DNA of 64,000 bases from Nocardioides campestrisoli (GCF_013624435.2 NZ_CP061768.1:1116001-1180000); one strand, 5' to 3'; shown: positions 49,231 through 57,666, counted from the first letter of the stretch. Numbers and translations: made by a program. Notes: generated by a model from the sequence alone, not told the origin.

Positions 49231-50205
49231 ATGGCGGGCAGGCACCTGAAGGAGATCTTTAAGGCGTTCCAGACTCGAGACGAGCTGGCGTTTCGGCGCG
49301 CCGCTTCAGAAATTATCGAGGAGGAGCAGGCGAAGCACCACAACGCCCTGGCACGAGACCTGCAGAAGCTCCTAGTCGCCGGGGGCGGTGCGGTCGACAC
49401 CTCCTCGACGATCATCGTCCCCGCACCCCCGAAAGATCGTGAGGGCGAGTGGGATCTGGGCGAGGTGAAGGAACCTGGCCGGCTTCTTGAGGACCTCATC
49501 CTCGATCCACAGATTGTCCAGACCCTTGAGGGCCTCGTCGAGGAGATAGGCCAATGGTCCGCCCTGGACTCGGCCGGAATCCCTCGCAGGCAACGCCTGC
49601 TTCTCGAGGGCCCACCAGGCTGTGGGAAAACGACAGCCGCAGAGGCTCTGGCGACAGAACTAGGCCGACCATTTCTGCTTGTACGACTCGACGCAGTGGT
49701 TTCGTCCTATCTAGGTGAAACGGCGAGCAACCTGCGACGCATCCTCGACTATGCCGACCAAGCTCCGTTCGTTGTTCTCTTCGATGAATTTGACGCACTC
49801 GGAAGGTCGCGCGACGATTACTCAGAACATGGCGAGATGAAGCGAGTCGTGACGGCGTTCCTCCAGATGACGGACCGTTATCGGGGTCCAAGCCTGCTCA
49901 TAGCGGCCACGAACCATTCTGGGCTGTTGGACCAAGCGTTGTGGCGTCGTTTCGACGAAGTACTCACGTTCCGGATGCCAACCGTCCATGAGTTGCGCAG
50001 ACTTCTTCGTCTGCGCCTCAAGCGTGTATCCCACTCAGGGGTCGACGTCGATCTCTACGCAAGCGCGTTAAAGGGCCGACCTCATGCGGCTGCCGACAAG
50101 CTAGTTACTGATGCCCGGCGGCACGCGATGCTGCGCCATGCCAATTCGGTCGAATCACAAGATTTTGACGCGGTCTTACGCGGCGTGACCGCTCGTCCGT
50201 GGTAA
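49231..50205 (+). CDS. AAA+ ATPase, IetA-like partner of the adjacent subtilase
   Basis: A 324-residue classical AAA ATPase. Walker A GPPGCGKT (residues 127-134), pore-loop-like region SSYLGETASN, Walker B VVLFDEFDAL (D185, E186), sensor-1 Asn228 (AATNHS) and arginine-finger candidates R239/R240 (ALWRRFDE). The N-terminal 80 residues are helical and specific to this family, reading MAGRHLKEIFKAF and an Asp/Glu-rich helix. It is followed after 9 bp by a subtilisin-like protease; this gene order is that of IetA-IetS, described as a plasmid-exclusion and later an anti-phage module. Two TTA leucine codons (50068, 50176) mark it as atypical for this genome. Confidence 0.85.
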   Translation: MAGRHLKEIFKAFQTRDELAFRRAASEIIEEEQAKHHNALARDLQKLLVAGGGAVDTSSTIIVPAPPKDREGEWDLGEVKEPGRLLEDLILDPQIVQTLEGLVEEIGQWSALDSAGIPRRQRLLLEGPPGCGKTTAAEALATELGRPFLLVRLDAVVSSYLGETASNLRRILDYADQAPFVVLFDEFDALGRSRDDYSEHGEMKRVVTAFLQMTDRYRGPSLLIAATNHSGLLDQALWRRFDEVLTFRMPTVHELRRLLRLRLKRVSHSGVDVDLYASALKGRPHAAADKLVTDARRHAMLRHANSVESQDFDAVLRGVTARPW

Positions 50206-50214
50206 ACCCGGCGC

Positions 50215-52557
50215 ATGCCACAGCACCTACTGCTACCTGATCCACGCCGGTTGCCCTCCAGACGGGCTGGCGGCGGTGGCGGTGGCACGCCGGCACGGCA
50301 GCCAGGACAGCACGGTCGCCACCTGCGCCAGCAACTCACGAGCGCCTTCCGCACCCCGCGACGGCTCGACCTCGGGGTTGATCCCACTCTGGTCTTCAAG
50401 ATCAAAGCCGGGTCTCGACCTGAAGACTCTGCGTTTGAGGGCCGGGGTCTGCAGGTGCTGGGCGAGACGGTCGACTACACGTATTTTGTGCTCGCTGACG
50501 ACCAAGGTTCTGCCTTCTCGGCGGCGATCGAGCGCTACACGCGGACCGGGGATATGCGTTCGTTCTTCAACATGATTGAAGATATTGAACCCTACGGACC
50601 GGACGACAGGCGGGGACCCGGGGTCGACAGTGCCGCGATCCCCTTCGTCGGCACTCGCGTGCTCGATGTGAGCATCTGGCCGGCCAGCACTCTGCGGGAC
50701 GCTCAGTCTCGGGTTGAGACGATCATGGCAATACTAGAACGCACCGGCGGGCGGATCGCACTGCGATCCGTGAGTGCCCGCAGGACATATCTCCGCGTCG
50801 AGGTCAGCCTGGATGGTCTCAATGACCTTCTTGAGACAAGTGTCGTCGAGGTCATCCGGGTTCCACCGGTGCCGTTCATCGATTTTCGCGATTGGCGTGA
50901 CCTAGCCATCGAGGACATCAGGCGCGACAACGAGATTGGTGCTGTCGTAGGAGTTCTTGACGATGCACCCGCGACCACCCATCCACTGCTTGATGGTCTT
51001 GTGCTGTCGGTCGACTCCCTATCACCGACCTACTACCAATGGCAGCAGATCGGCAGTCACGGCACCGAGGTTGTGGGCCGAGTCCTCTACCCGGACCTCC
51101 ACAGCCAATTGCGTGACCTCGAACCCCTAGTTTCCGTCGGAGCAGTCCGGGTCGTTCGGATCCTCGAACCGGATCCGGCAATGCCCGACGGTTCACCCCG
51201 ATTCGCGACGTACGCACTGCCGCACGATCTGGTCGAACAAGCAATCCGCCATCTTCATCAGGCGCACGGAGTCAAAGTCTTCAATATGTCGATCGGGTAC
51301 TCCGAGCCTTTCAGCGACATCCACGTAGGGCCGCTGACCGAAACGATCGATGACCTTGTTCGGGAGCTCGGGATCGTCGTCGTGGTTCCAACTGGAAATG
51401 CGGGTATCAGCCTCAACGCTCGTACGGCCAGCGGGCATCACATTATTGACGACAAGCCGCAGTTTCATTTCACCCCGGAGCACCGTCTGTCTGAGCCTGC
51501 TCCCGCAGCGCTTGCTGTCACGGTCGGTTCCATCGCGCTAAGCGGTGCTCCCGCGGAACTGCCAAACCGAGTTGGTTGGAGGGCGGCGGCTGGGCCTGAT
51601 GAGGCCTCTCCCTTCAGTCGAGGAGGGCCGGGGCTCGGGACCACCCAGCGGCGGACGAACAAGCCCGAACTTACCCACTACGGCGGAAACGTCGTCGTGA
51701 ATGACACGGGAAACGCGGTCAGGAACGATCCGGGAGCCAGCATCATCAGCACGTCCTCGCGCCTCGGAGACGGCCGCCTCTTTGCCTCGGTCAACGGCAC
51801 CAGCTTCGCAGCTCCCGCAGTTGCCCGTATCGCGGCGGACATTGCCTATGAGTATCCAGAGGCTTCTGGGAATCTGATCCGCGCTCTACTTGTCACAAGT
51901 GCTGCCCATCCGTCTCCTGCGGCGACGCTGACCGCGCCGTACCAGCGTCTACGGGTCTACGGGTACGGCAAGCCGACCCGCCAGCGCGCCGTCACCAGTG
52001 GCTCGAACCGCGCGACCATGACGTTTGACGGAACGATGCAGATCGACACTGTCCAGATTCACCCTCTTCCGGTGCCGGAGGTTTTTCGCCGGGGAAGTGG
52101 TGGAGAGCGCAGCATTGCCGTTGCTCTCGCATTCGATCCACCTGTCAGGCGCCAGCGCCGCGAGTACCTTGCGGCCTCGATGAAGGTCGACATCTATCGG
52201 GACATCGACCCGGACGAGCTCGCGGACATTCTGATCAAGCAGGACCCAGACGACCCCAGCGACATGATCACCGATCGGCGGCGCCTAGCGTTGGACCCGG
52301 GGAGTAATTCGTTTACCAACAGCACCCTGCATCTGAGGCGGTGGAGCGCCCGGAACTCCTTTATCAACGACGACGACACGTTCTATCTGGTCGTGACGCA
52401 CAAGGCTCAGACTTGGGCTCGCAATGAGCCGAGCTACCTCGAGCAGTCGTACGCCCTAGCCGTGACGCTGGAGGACCAGAATCTGGTTGAAGCAGACCTC
52501 CACCAATTGTTGACTCAACAGGTTCACTTGCCGGCACGCATTCGTGTTCGGGCCTGA
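50215..52557 (+). CDS. Subtilisin-like (S8) protease, IetS-like
   Basis: A 780-residue intracellular S8 protease; no signal peptide. The N-terminus HLLLPDPRRLPSRRAGGGGGG is typical of this cytosolic group. A 230-residue N-terminal domain precedes the catalytic core: D249 (VVGVLDDAP; D-D-A instead of the usual D-S/T-G), H282 (GSHGTEVVG), oxyanion N395 (PTGNAG) and S530 (NGTSFAAPAVA). A beta-rich C-terminal domain of about 170 residues ends the protein. It would be activated or fed by the adjacent AAA+ ATPase; the pair is proposed to cleave a target upon invasion. No Shine-Dalgarno is visible, so translational coupling to the ATPase is likely. Confidence 0.88.
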   Translation: MPQHLLLPDPRRLPSRRAGGGGGGTPARQPGQHGRHLRQQLTSAFRTPRRLDLGVDPTLVFKIKAGSRPEDSAFEGRGLQVLGETVDYTYFVLADDQGSAFSAAIERYTRTGDMRSFFNMIEDIEPYGPDDRRGPGVDSAAIPFVGTRVLDVSIWPASTLRDAQSRVETIMAILERTGGRIALRSVSARRTYLRVEVSLDGLNDLLETSVVEVIRVPPVPFIDFRDWRDLAIEDIRRDNEIGAVVGVLDDAPATTHPLLDGLVLSVDSLSPTYYQWQQIGSHGTEVVGRVLYPDLHSQLRDLEPLVSVGAVRVVRILEPDPAMPDGSPRFATYALPHDLVEQAIRHLHQAHGVKVFNMSIGYSEPFSDIHVGPLTETIDDLVRELGIVVVVPTGNAGISLNARTASGHHIIDDKPQFHFTPEHRLSEPAPAALAVTVGSIALSGAPAELPNRVGWRAAAGPDEASPFSRGGPGLGTTQRRTNKPELTHYGGNVVVNDTGNAVRNDPGASIISTSSRLGDGRLFASVNGTSFAAPAVARIAADIAYEYPEASGNLIRALLVTSAAHPSPAATLTAPYQRLRVYGYGKPTRQRAVTSGSNRATMTFDGTMQIDTVQIHPLPVPEVFRRGSGGERSIAVALAFDPPVRRQRREYLAASMKVDIYRDIDPDELADILIKQDPDDPSDMITDRRRLALDPGSNSFTNSTLHLRRWSARNSFINDDDTFYLVVTHKAQTWARNEPSYLEQSYALAVTLEDQNLVEADLHQLLTQQVHLPARIRVRA

Positions 52558-53021
52558 AGTCCACCGATGTTGCCGAGTGCACCCGGCTGATGCGAGGCGA
52601 GGTACACCTCGAGTGAAAGAACGTCCATGACCACTCGAACTTGCCGCGGCCAGGACGCTCCCCGAATGCGTACTCCCCCCCGCGAATCATCCGCAACCAT
52701 CCTTCTCGCCGCTGGGGCAGGGGGATGCGGCTGGGTCATGGATTGACACGACCGCGCCTCCGACACGGCGAACGGACACGGGGCCGGATCGAGCTGCCCA
52801 CGGCGATCCTCCGCGCGACGGCGCTTGGCTTCGCGTTTGCGCCGTTGAGGTGATGTGTCCATGCCGGCGCTCTGGCCGTTCTTCTTCGTCGCGCTCGCAT
52901 AGTCAGGCACTGTGAACGAGCATTCAAGCGCTGTGCTGGCTAAAACGAGATGCCCGTTCCACGATTCCGCGTGCCGGAGCTGCTTCTTACCCCCGCCTAT
53001 GAGTGACCTGATGGCGTTCGC
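52558..53021. other. Gene-poor stretch inside the island
   Basis: 464 bp with no confident gene. On the minus strand a frame from GTG 52910 to 52524 would encode about 128 residues starting MPDYASATKKNGQSAGMDTS with a Lys/Arg-rich helix, but it overlaps the subtilase 3' end and its C-terminal half lacks protein character. It could be a decayed gene. No tRNA or strong hairpin was seen. Confidence 0.4.
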
Positions 53022-53513
53022 TCAGCCGGAGTCGGGGGAGGGCGGAGTCGAGTTCGCCGGCCGTTCCACATCCGGAGTCAGTTCGCGCGCGATCAGCCGA
53101 AGTGCGTTGCGCACGGGCAGCCAGTCCGAGGTCGCGAGGGTGCCGTCGGCGCGGCGGCGTTCGAGATGCGCGAGCAGTCTGCCGACAGCCTGCGCGTCGT
53201 TGCGGATAGTGCGGAGTGCCTGGTCCACCGATGCTGCTCCGGTGGTGCGGGCCAGGCAGGTGGATGGCGATGGATTGCCCGATGTCGCCGCGGGTCGGGG
53301 CAACTCGGGCTGGGCCGCGGCTCTGGAGCGGGGGACCGAGACGATCCGGACCTCGATCGCCCCCTTGCGTGCGCCGAGTCGCTGGAGAGCGGCGTCGTTG
53401 CGGCATCGGGTCGAGCACCAGACGGGGCGGCGTCCGACGCCCTTGTAGACGACCGGGCTGGCGCAGTTCGGACACGTGCTGCCGTCATCTGGCGACGGGT
53501 TGCGGTCAGCCAT
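53022..53513 (-). CDS. Small zinc-ribbon protein of the island
   Basis: A 163-residue protein. The N-terminal treble-clef/zinc-ribbon has C14-x2-C17 (TCPNCASP) and C33-x3-C37 (VWCSTRCRND), followed by AALQRLGARKGAIEVRIV. A variable Pro/Ala linker leads to a helical C-terminal half (ASVDQALRTIRNDAQAVGRLLAHLERRR; WLPVRNALRLIARELTP). I do not recognise a function; similar proteins accompany integrases in actinobacteria. It may bind nucleic acid. Confidence 0.6.
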   Translation of the reverse strand: MADRNPSPDDGSTCPNCASPVVYKGVGRRPVWCSTRCRNDAALQRLGARKGAIEVRIVSVPRSRAAAQPELPRPAATSGNPSPSTCLARTTGAASVDQALRTIRNDAQAVGRLLAHLERRRADGTLATSDWLPVRNALRLIARELTPDVERPANSTPPSPDSG

Positions 53514-53789
53514 CTTGGCACCTCGTCGGGCCGGGGGACGGAGCGTGAGCGGCCCTTCCTTTCGCACAATCGAAACGGGGTCGCGCCGAGAATGCAAGAG
53601 GTGTGTGGCACTTGGTATCCGCGTGAATCTGGGGGGACGCTGAGGGTCGGCGACTGCTGGGGTGTCGGCTTCCGCTCGGCTGGGCTGGCCGAGTCAAGGG
53701 GAGCGGGCATTGCGCTCGGGGGGAACGGTTCAAATGCGCGCCAGCTTGGTCACACTGCGCGGCAGGCGGCCGTCGACTAGACCCGGTCG

Positions 53790-54338
53790 TCAGGCAGCCC
53801 GGACGATCTCGTTGGTGAACCAGTGCCCGAGCCGTCCACCACGGTGCCGGCTGCGGACGACGATGCCGACGCCGAGATCGAGGGCAAGGTCGACCCCGTC
53901 AGGTAGCTCCCCAGGCCGCGCGCGCCAGTCCTCGCCGTGCTCGAGACGCTCGGAGACCTCCGAGAACACGAGCGGGCAGCACGAACACACCGGGTCGTAT
54001 CCGGACACGGCGCGCGCGACGAAGGCCACCACGGGCCGACCGAAGTGCTCCTCACTGCGCACGTCACTGATCGCGACACCGTCGCCAAGCTCGTAGGGGT
54101 CGAGCATCGCCGACCACTCATAGTTGGTGGCATACGGTTCCAGGGGGCGCACCGACCACGACGATGGCGGTGCGCCGAGCACGTGGAAGGGCTGGCCGTC
54201 ATCGAGTCGGGTTCCGTGGAGTTCGCCGTGCCGCAGCGTGGCCCGCACGTTGAGGTAGTCCGAACGGTGGACGAGCTCGAGCTCGGACCAGCGCTCGGGC
54301 GCTGACCGTGCCAGCAGGCGCACGTTCTCCGGGGTCAC
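53790..54338 (-). CDS. Hypothetical protein of the island
   Basis: A 182-residue protein with no recognised domain. It has an alpha/beta look (YLNVRATLRHGELHGTRLDDGQPFHVLG; YEWSAMLDPYELGDGVAISDV) and a cysteine cluster VCSCCPLVF around residue 120. The GTG start at 54338 is supported by TAGTCT (54345-54350, minus) ending 6 nt upstream, the same leaderless arrangement as the chromosomal genes, so it is probably expressed from its own promoter. Confidence 0.6.
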   Translation of the reverse strand: MTPENVRLLARSAPERWSELELVHRSDYLNVRATLRHGELHGTRLDDGQPFHVLGAPPSSWSVRPLEPYATNYEWSAMLDPYELGDGVAISDVRSEEHFGRPVVAFVARAVSGYDPVCSCCPLVFSEVSERLEHGEDWRARPGELPDGVDLALDLGVGIVVRSRHRGGRLGHWFTNEIVRAA

Positions 54339-54350
54339 GACACCAGACTA

Positions 54351-54865
54351 GGGCGAGGCGCCCCTATCGATCGGACGACGACGCGGCAGAGCCGTCGCTC
54401 CGGTTGACCGCCTGCACGGGGCTCATTCGATCGGTCACGATTACAGCCGGCTCGCATGACGTCGTGGCGCGGGGACCGGCGTTCGGCAGATCCGGCAAAT
54501 CGAATGCTCCACGCGCGCAGCCGCCGATGGGGACACACCCAGTGAGTGCAGGGTGGCGTCGGTCTGACGATCCGGTGGGCAGCCTCGACTGGTTTGGGGG
54601 CGAGGATCTCCATGAACATCCGCGTCCGACTGCTCCGCACCTCGTGGCCAACAGCAGCGATGGCGACACCGAATGTGGTCCGTCGAGCACGCGACTGAGG
54701 CATAGGTTGGACGCCCGAACGCGACCGCTTGCCCTCAACTTGCCCTCACCAGCACGGAAATCGACTGCAAACGACGACTACCCATCGGTGCGCCGAGTAG
54801 GGTGTTTGCGCAGGTCAGGGCGTGTTTTCCGCAAGTATCAGCGACGGACCGAAAGTGCCATCTAC
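54351..54865. other. Right-end non-coding stretch of the island
   Basis: 515 bp without a confident gene; several frames are open on both strands but none has the codon pattern of its neighbours. It contains the right-end arm-site candidates. On the minus strand the segment around 54730-54752 reads GEGKLRA, echoing the integrase C-terminus GEGTLRA, which may be only the shared DNA site or a remnant of an older integrase. Confidence 0.5.
54730..54818 (+). repeat. Right-end candidate integrase arm sites
   Basis: TGCCCTCA-N3-TGCCCTCACCAG (54730-54752) and GTTTGCGCAGGTCAG (54804-54818), exact copies of the left-end motifs in the same orientation but reversed order relative to the junction. Confidence 0.6.
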
Positions 54866-54887
54866 GTTCCGCTTCAACGTGTGACGG
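54866..54887 (+). repeat. attR: right direct repeat of the integrative element
   Basis: GTTCCGCTTCAACGT, G, TGACGG. It matches the ychF 3' end at 21 of 22 positions and would restore the same codons on re-excision apart from the variable base. Confidence 0.85.
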
Positions 54888-54933
54888 CGGGCGACCGACC
54901 GCTGCCAGGCAGGTGAAGCCGATGGCGCCCGCC
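54886..54933 (+). terminator. Probable original ychF terminator, displaced by the island
   Basis: GGCGGGCG (54886-54893) and CGCCCGCC (54926-54933) form an 8-bp inverted repeat immediately beyond attR, where ychF's own terminator would have been before insertion. The 32-nt loop makes the terminator call moderate. Confidence 0.45.
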
Positions 54934-55033
54934 TCGCCCTGAGAGGCGAAATTTCCGTGGTGGCTGGCGCTCGTCGTGTGCGGCGCCCCGGGCTACGGTC
55001 GCAGGACCGGACCACGACGCCTCGGAGGCACGC

Positions 55034-56224
55034 ATGGACCAGCACGAGGTGCTCATCGTCGGTGGCGGCAACGCCGGGATCTCGTTGGCCGCTCGGCTCC
55101 TGCGCGACGGGGTGCAGGACGTGGCGGTCGTGGAGTCCGAGTCGGTCCACCGCTACCGCCCGCTGCTGAGCTACGTCGCCGCGGGAGAGGCCACGATGGA
55201 CTCCCTGGAGAGGCCTGCCGCCCAGGTGATGCCGCCGGGCTGCACGTGGATCCCGGAGCGGGTGGTCGAGGTCGACCCGGCTGCGCCCGCGGTGGTCACC
55301 GACTCGGGTCGGCGGATCGCGTGCACGACGCTGGTGGTCTGCCCCGGGCTGGAGGAGGACTGGGACGCCGTCCCGGGCCTGCGCGAGGCGTACGCCGCGG
55401 GGTGGGCCGGCTCCTCGTTCGTGGTGGAGAGCGCGCCGCGGGTCTGGCCGGCGCTGCGCGACCTCACCTCGGGCCGGGTGGTCTTCACGATGCCGCCCGA
55501 GCCTGCGCCCTGCGGGGCCACCGCGCTCAAGCCGCTGCTGATGGCCTGCGACCACTGGCGGCGCTCCGGGGTGCTGGAGGCGCTCGACGTGCACCTGGTG
55601 CTCCCCGGCCCGACCCCGCTCGGCGTGCCCGAGGCCGACCGCGAGCTGGGTCGCACCCTGGCCAGGTACGGCGTGCACGTCCTGCGGGAGGCCCGGGTGG
55701 CCGAGCTGACCGAGCTGACCGGGCTGGACGAGCGACGGGTGGCCGTCGCGACCCCCGGTGGCGAGGTGGTGCTCGACGACGTCACCTACGCCCACGTGGT
55801 GCCGCACTACCGGGCTCCGCGGTGGGTCGCCGAGAGCGAGCTCGCGGGCGCCGGGGCAGCGGGTCAGGCCGAGGTCGACCCGGAGACGATGAGGCACCGC
55901 CGGCACCCGCAGGTCTGGGCGCTGGGCGACGTCGCCGACCTCGGCATCCGACCCTCCGGCGGAGCGCTGCGCAGGCAGGTCGCCGTCCTGGCCCACAACC
56001 TGCGCCACCCCGAGGGGCCCGAGCAGCGCTACGACGGCTACACGGTGATGCCGGTGACCGTCGCCCGGCAGCGGCTGATGTTCGTCGAGGTCGATCGGGA
56101 GGGCCGGCAGCAGCAGAGCCTGCCGGTGCTCGACCTGGTCCGCCCACGGCGTACGTCGTGGTGGGTGGACCGCTACGCCCTCCCGGTCACCTACTTCCGC
56201 CGGATCCTGCGGGGCAAGGTGTAG
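55034..56224 (+). CDS. FAD-dependent oxidoreductase, sulfide:quinone-reductase-like
   Basis: A 396-residue flavoprotein: HEVLIVGGGNAGISLAARLLRDG FAD motif at the N-terminus, HRYRPLLSYVAAGEA as in SQR/NDH-2 proteins, and the APCGATALKPLLMACDHW segment carrying a Cys placed like the conserved SQR cysteine. ALGDVADLG binds FAD near the C-terminus. Membrane association and quinone reduction are plausible; the exact donor is not proven. ATG follows GGAGGCAC, so this gene has a leader, unlike many neighbours. Confidence 0.75.
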   Translation: MDQHEVLIVGGGNAGISLAARLLRDGVQDVAVVESESVHRYRPLLSYVAAGEATMDSLERPAAQVMPPGCTWIPERVVEVDPAAPAVVTDSGRRIACTTLVVCPGLEEDWDAVPGLREAYAAGWAGSSFVVESAPRVWPALRDLTSGRVVFTMPPEPAPCGATALKPLLMACDHWRRSGVLEALDVHLVLPGPTPLGVPEADRELGRTLARYGVHVLREARVAELTELTGLDERRVAVATPGGEVVLDDVTYAHVVPHYRAPRWVAESELAGAGAAGQAEVDPETMRHRRHPQVWALGDVADLGIRPSGGALRRQVAVLAHNLRHPEGPEQRYDGYTVMPVTVARQRLMFVEVDREGRQQQSLPVLDLVRPRRTSWWVDRYALPVTYFRRILRGKV

Positions 56225-56234
56225 CCCGGTCCGC

Positions 56235-57437
56235 TCAGGCCCGCAGCTCGTCGTCGACGTAGACCGATCCGGAGGCGCGCAGTCCGGCCCAGGTGAACGG
56301 CACCGCGGTCAGGGCGAGCAGGACCAGGACGGCGTTCCAGCCACCCGTGGCTTCGTGCAGCATCCCGACCAGCACCGGGCCCGCCGCGGCGACCAGGTAG
56401 CCGACGGGTTGCACGAAGCCGGAGAGCTGGGCAGTGACCTGGGGGTGGCGGGTCCGGGCCGGGAGCATGGCGATCACCAGTGGGAAGGCGAAGCCGGCCA
56501 CGCCGAGCATCAGCGCCCACAGCCACGGCACGGTGGCCGGCCACAGCGCCAGGCCGCCGTACCCGCCGGCGAGCAGGACGCCGAAGGTCACCACGTACGG
56601 CGAGAGGGAAGGGGCGCGGACGATGAGCGTCGGCATCGTCAGCGCCCCGATGATCCCGGTCGCCGAGAGCAGCGCCGCCAGCGCGCCGGCATGGTCGGCG
56701 GAGAGTCCGGCGTCGCGGTAGACCTGGGGGAGCCAGCCCAGCTGGACGTAGGCGTGCATGGACTGGATGCCGAAGAGCACGGTCATCGCGACCGCGGTGG
56801 GGGAGGTGGCGATCCGCCCCGCCGGGGCGGGGCCGCTGTCGAGGTGGTCGCCGGGGTCTCGTCGCTCGCGGAGCGCCAGCCCGATCCACAGCGGCAGGGC
56901 GAGGAGCACCATCAGTCCCCACACCCCGAGGGCACGCTGCCAGCTGCCCAGCGTGGAGGCCAGGGGAGCGGTGAGCGCCTGACCGATCGTGGCCCCGACG
57001 ATCAGCGCGGTGCCGTAGACGGTGGCGAGCGCGACCTGGTGCCCGCCACCGTGCCGCTTGATCCAGGCCGGCACCAGCACGTTGCCGACGGCCATGCCCG
57101 CCAGCGCCAGGGCGCTGAGGGCCAGGAACACCCAGGGCGTCCCCGTGCCGGGGCGCAGCAGCAGGCCGACGGTCGCGGCGACGAGCCCGAGCGCGATGCC
57201 GACCGTGATGCCGACCCGGCGGGCGAAGGCGACCGCCAGCCCTCCGGCGAGGGCGAAGCAGAGGCCGGGCAGCCCGGTCAGCAGGCCCGCCAACCCTCCG
57301 CTGAGCCCGAGCCCGCTGCGGATCTCGGCGAGCACCGGACCGACGGTGGAGGCGCCGGGACGGAGGTTGACCGAGACCAGGACGATCGCGACGAGGGCGA
57401 CCCCGGTGCTCAGCCCCGGAGGTGGGCGGCGAGACAC
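56235..57437 (-). CDS. CynX/NimT-family MFS transporter
   Basis: A 400-residue, twelve-segment transporter. The N-terminus LVSVNLRPGASTVGPVLAEI is diagnostic for the CynX/NimT (cyanate / 2-nitroimidazole) MFS branch. Other segments: VGNVLVPAWIKRH and GIQSMHAYVQLGWLPQVYRDAG. GTG start. Substrate unknown. Tail-to-tail with the preceding oxidoreductase, 10 bp apart. Confidence 0.85.
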   Translation of the reverse strand: MSRRPPPGLSTGVALVAIVLVSVNLRPGASTVGPVLAEIRSGLGLSGGLAGLLTGLPGLCFALAGGLAVAFARRVGITVGIALGLVAATVGLLLRPGTGTPWVFLALSALALAGMAVGNVLVPAWIKRHGGGHQVALATVYGTALIVGATIGQALTAPLASTLGSWQRALGVWGLMVLLALPLWIGLALRERRDPGDHLDSGPAPAGRIATSPTAVAMTVLFGIQSMHAYVQLGWLPQVYRDAGLSADHAGALAALLSATGIIGALTMPTLIVRAPSLSPYVVTFGVLLAGGYGGLALWPATVPWLWALMLGVAGFAFPLVIAMLPARTRHPQVTAQLSGFVQPVGYLVAAAGPVLVGMLHEATGGWNAVLVLLALTAVPFTWAGLRASGSVYVDDELRA

Positions 57438-57560
57438 GAGCCCGATCCTGCCTCACCGCACCCAGTCCTCCCGCGAGGCCGGCGGGCCGTGGTCCGCTGG
57501 GCGCCGCTGTTGTGAACGCTCATCTCCACCGCTGAACGCCGATAAAAGGTGACTGACCTG

Positions 57561-57599
57561 GGCATTTCGATGCCTAAGTATATTGTGATTCACATCACA
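57561..57599 (+). promoter_or_regulatory. lcp promoter region with UUCG hairpin and CRP-type palindrome
   Basis: GGCAT-TTCG-ATGCC (57561-57574), a TATATT -10-like box (57579-57584) and TGTGATTCACATCACA (57584-57599), a perfect TGTGA-N6-TCACA CRP/GlxR-type site. The operator lies just past the -10 box and 67 bp before the ATG. The stretch is strikingly A/T-rich for this genome. Confidence 0.6.
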
Positions 57600-57666
57600 C
57601 CGGTGCTAGGAAGGAGTCCAGGAATCCCGGTCGGCGGTGTGCCGGCCACTCGGAAGGGCGGCTCCC

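Larger units (their letters stand above)
47280..54887. mobile_element. 7.6-kb integrative element in the 3' end of ychF carrying an AAA+/subtilase pair
   Basis: Boundaries are the 22-bp repeats at 47280-47301 and 54866-54887. Just inside each end are GTTTGCGCAGGTCAG (47308-47322; 54804-54818) and TGCCCTCA-N3-TGCCCTCACCAG (47353-47375; 54730-54752), in mirrored order from the ends. Cargo: tyrosine integrase at the left end, divergent excisionase-like HTH protein, AAA+ ATPase, subtilase, zinc-ribbon protein and an unknown protein. The interior uses more A/T-ending codons than the flanks (including TTA). Beyond attR the sequence continues into a GC-rich inverted repeat that looks like the original ychF terminator. 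No relaxase, replication or capsid genes are visible, so it is a small genomic island rather than a full conjugative element or phage. Confidence 0.85.

Noticed and set aside
52912..53448. Plus-strand frame opposite the zinc-ribbon gene
   Set aside because: The minus-strand product has paired Cys motifs and a helical C-terminus; the plus-strand product is Ser/Arg-rich without features.
54866..54887. Second copy of the ychF 3' end as a duplicated or decayed ychF gene
   Set aside because: Only 22 bp match; nothing upstream of it resembles ychF, so an att repeat is the better explanation.
54308..54916. 200-codon frame across the right end of the island
   Set aside because: It runs through attR and the ychF terminator, has no domain and overlaps the 5' end of a better-supported minus-strand gene.
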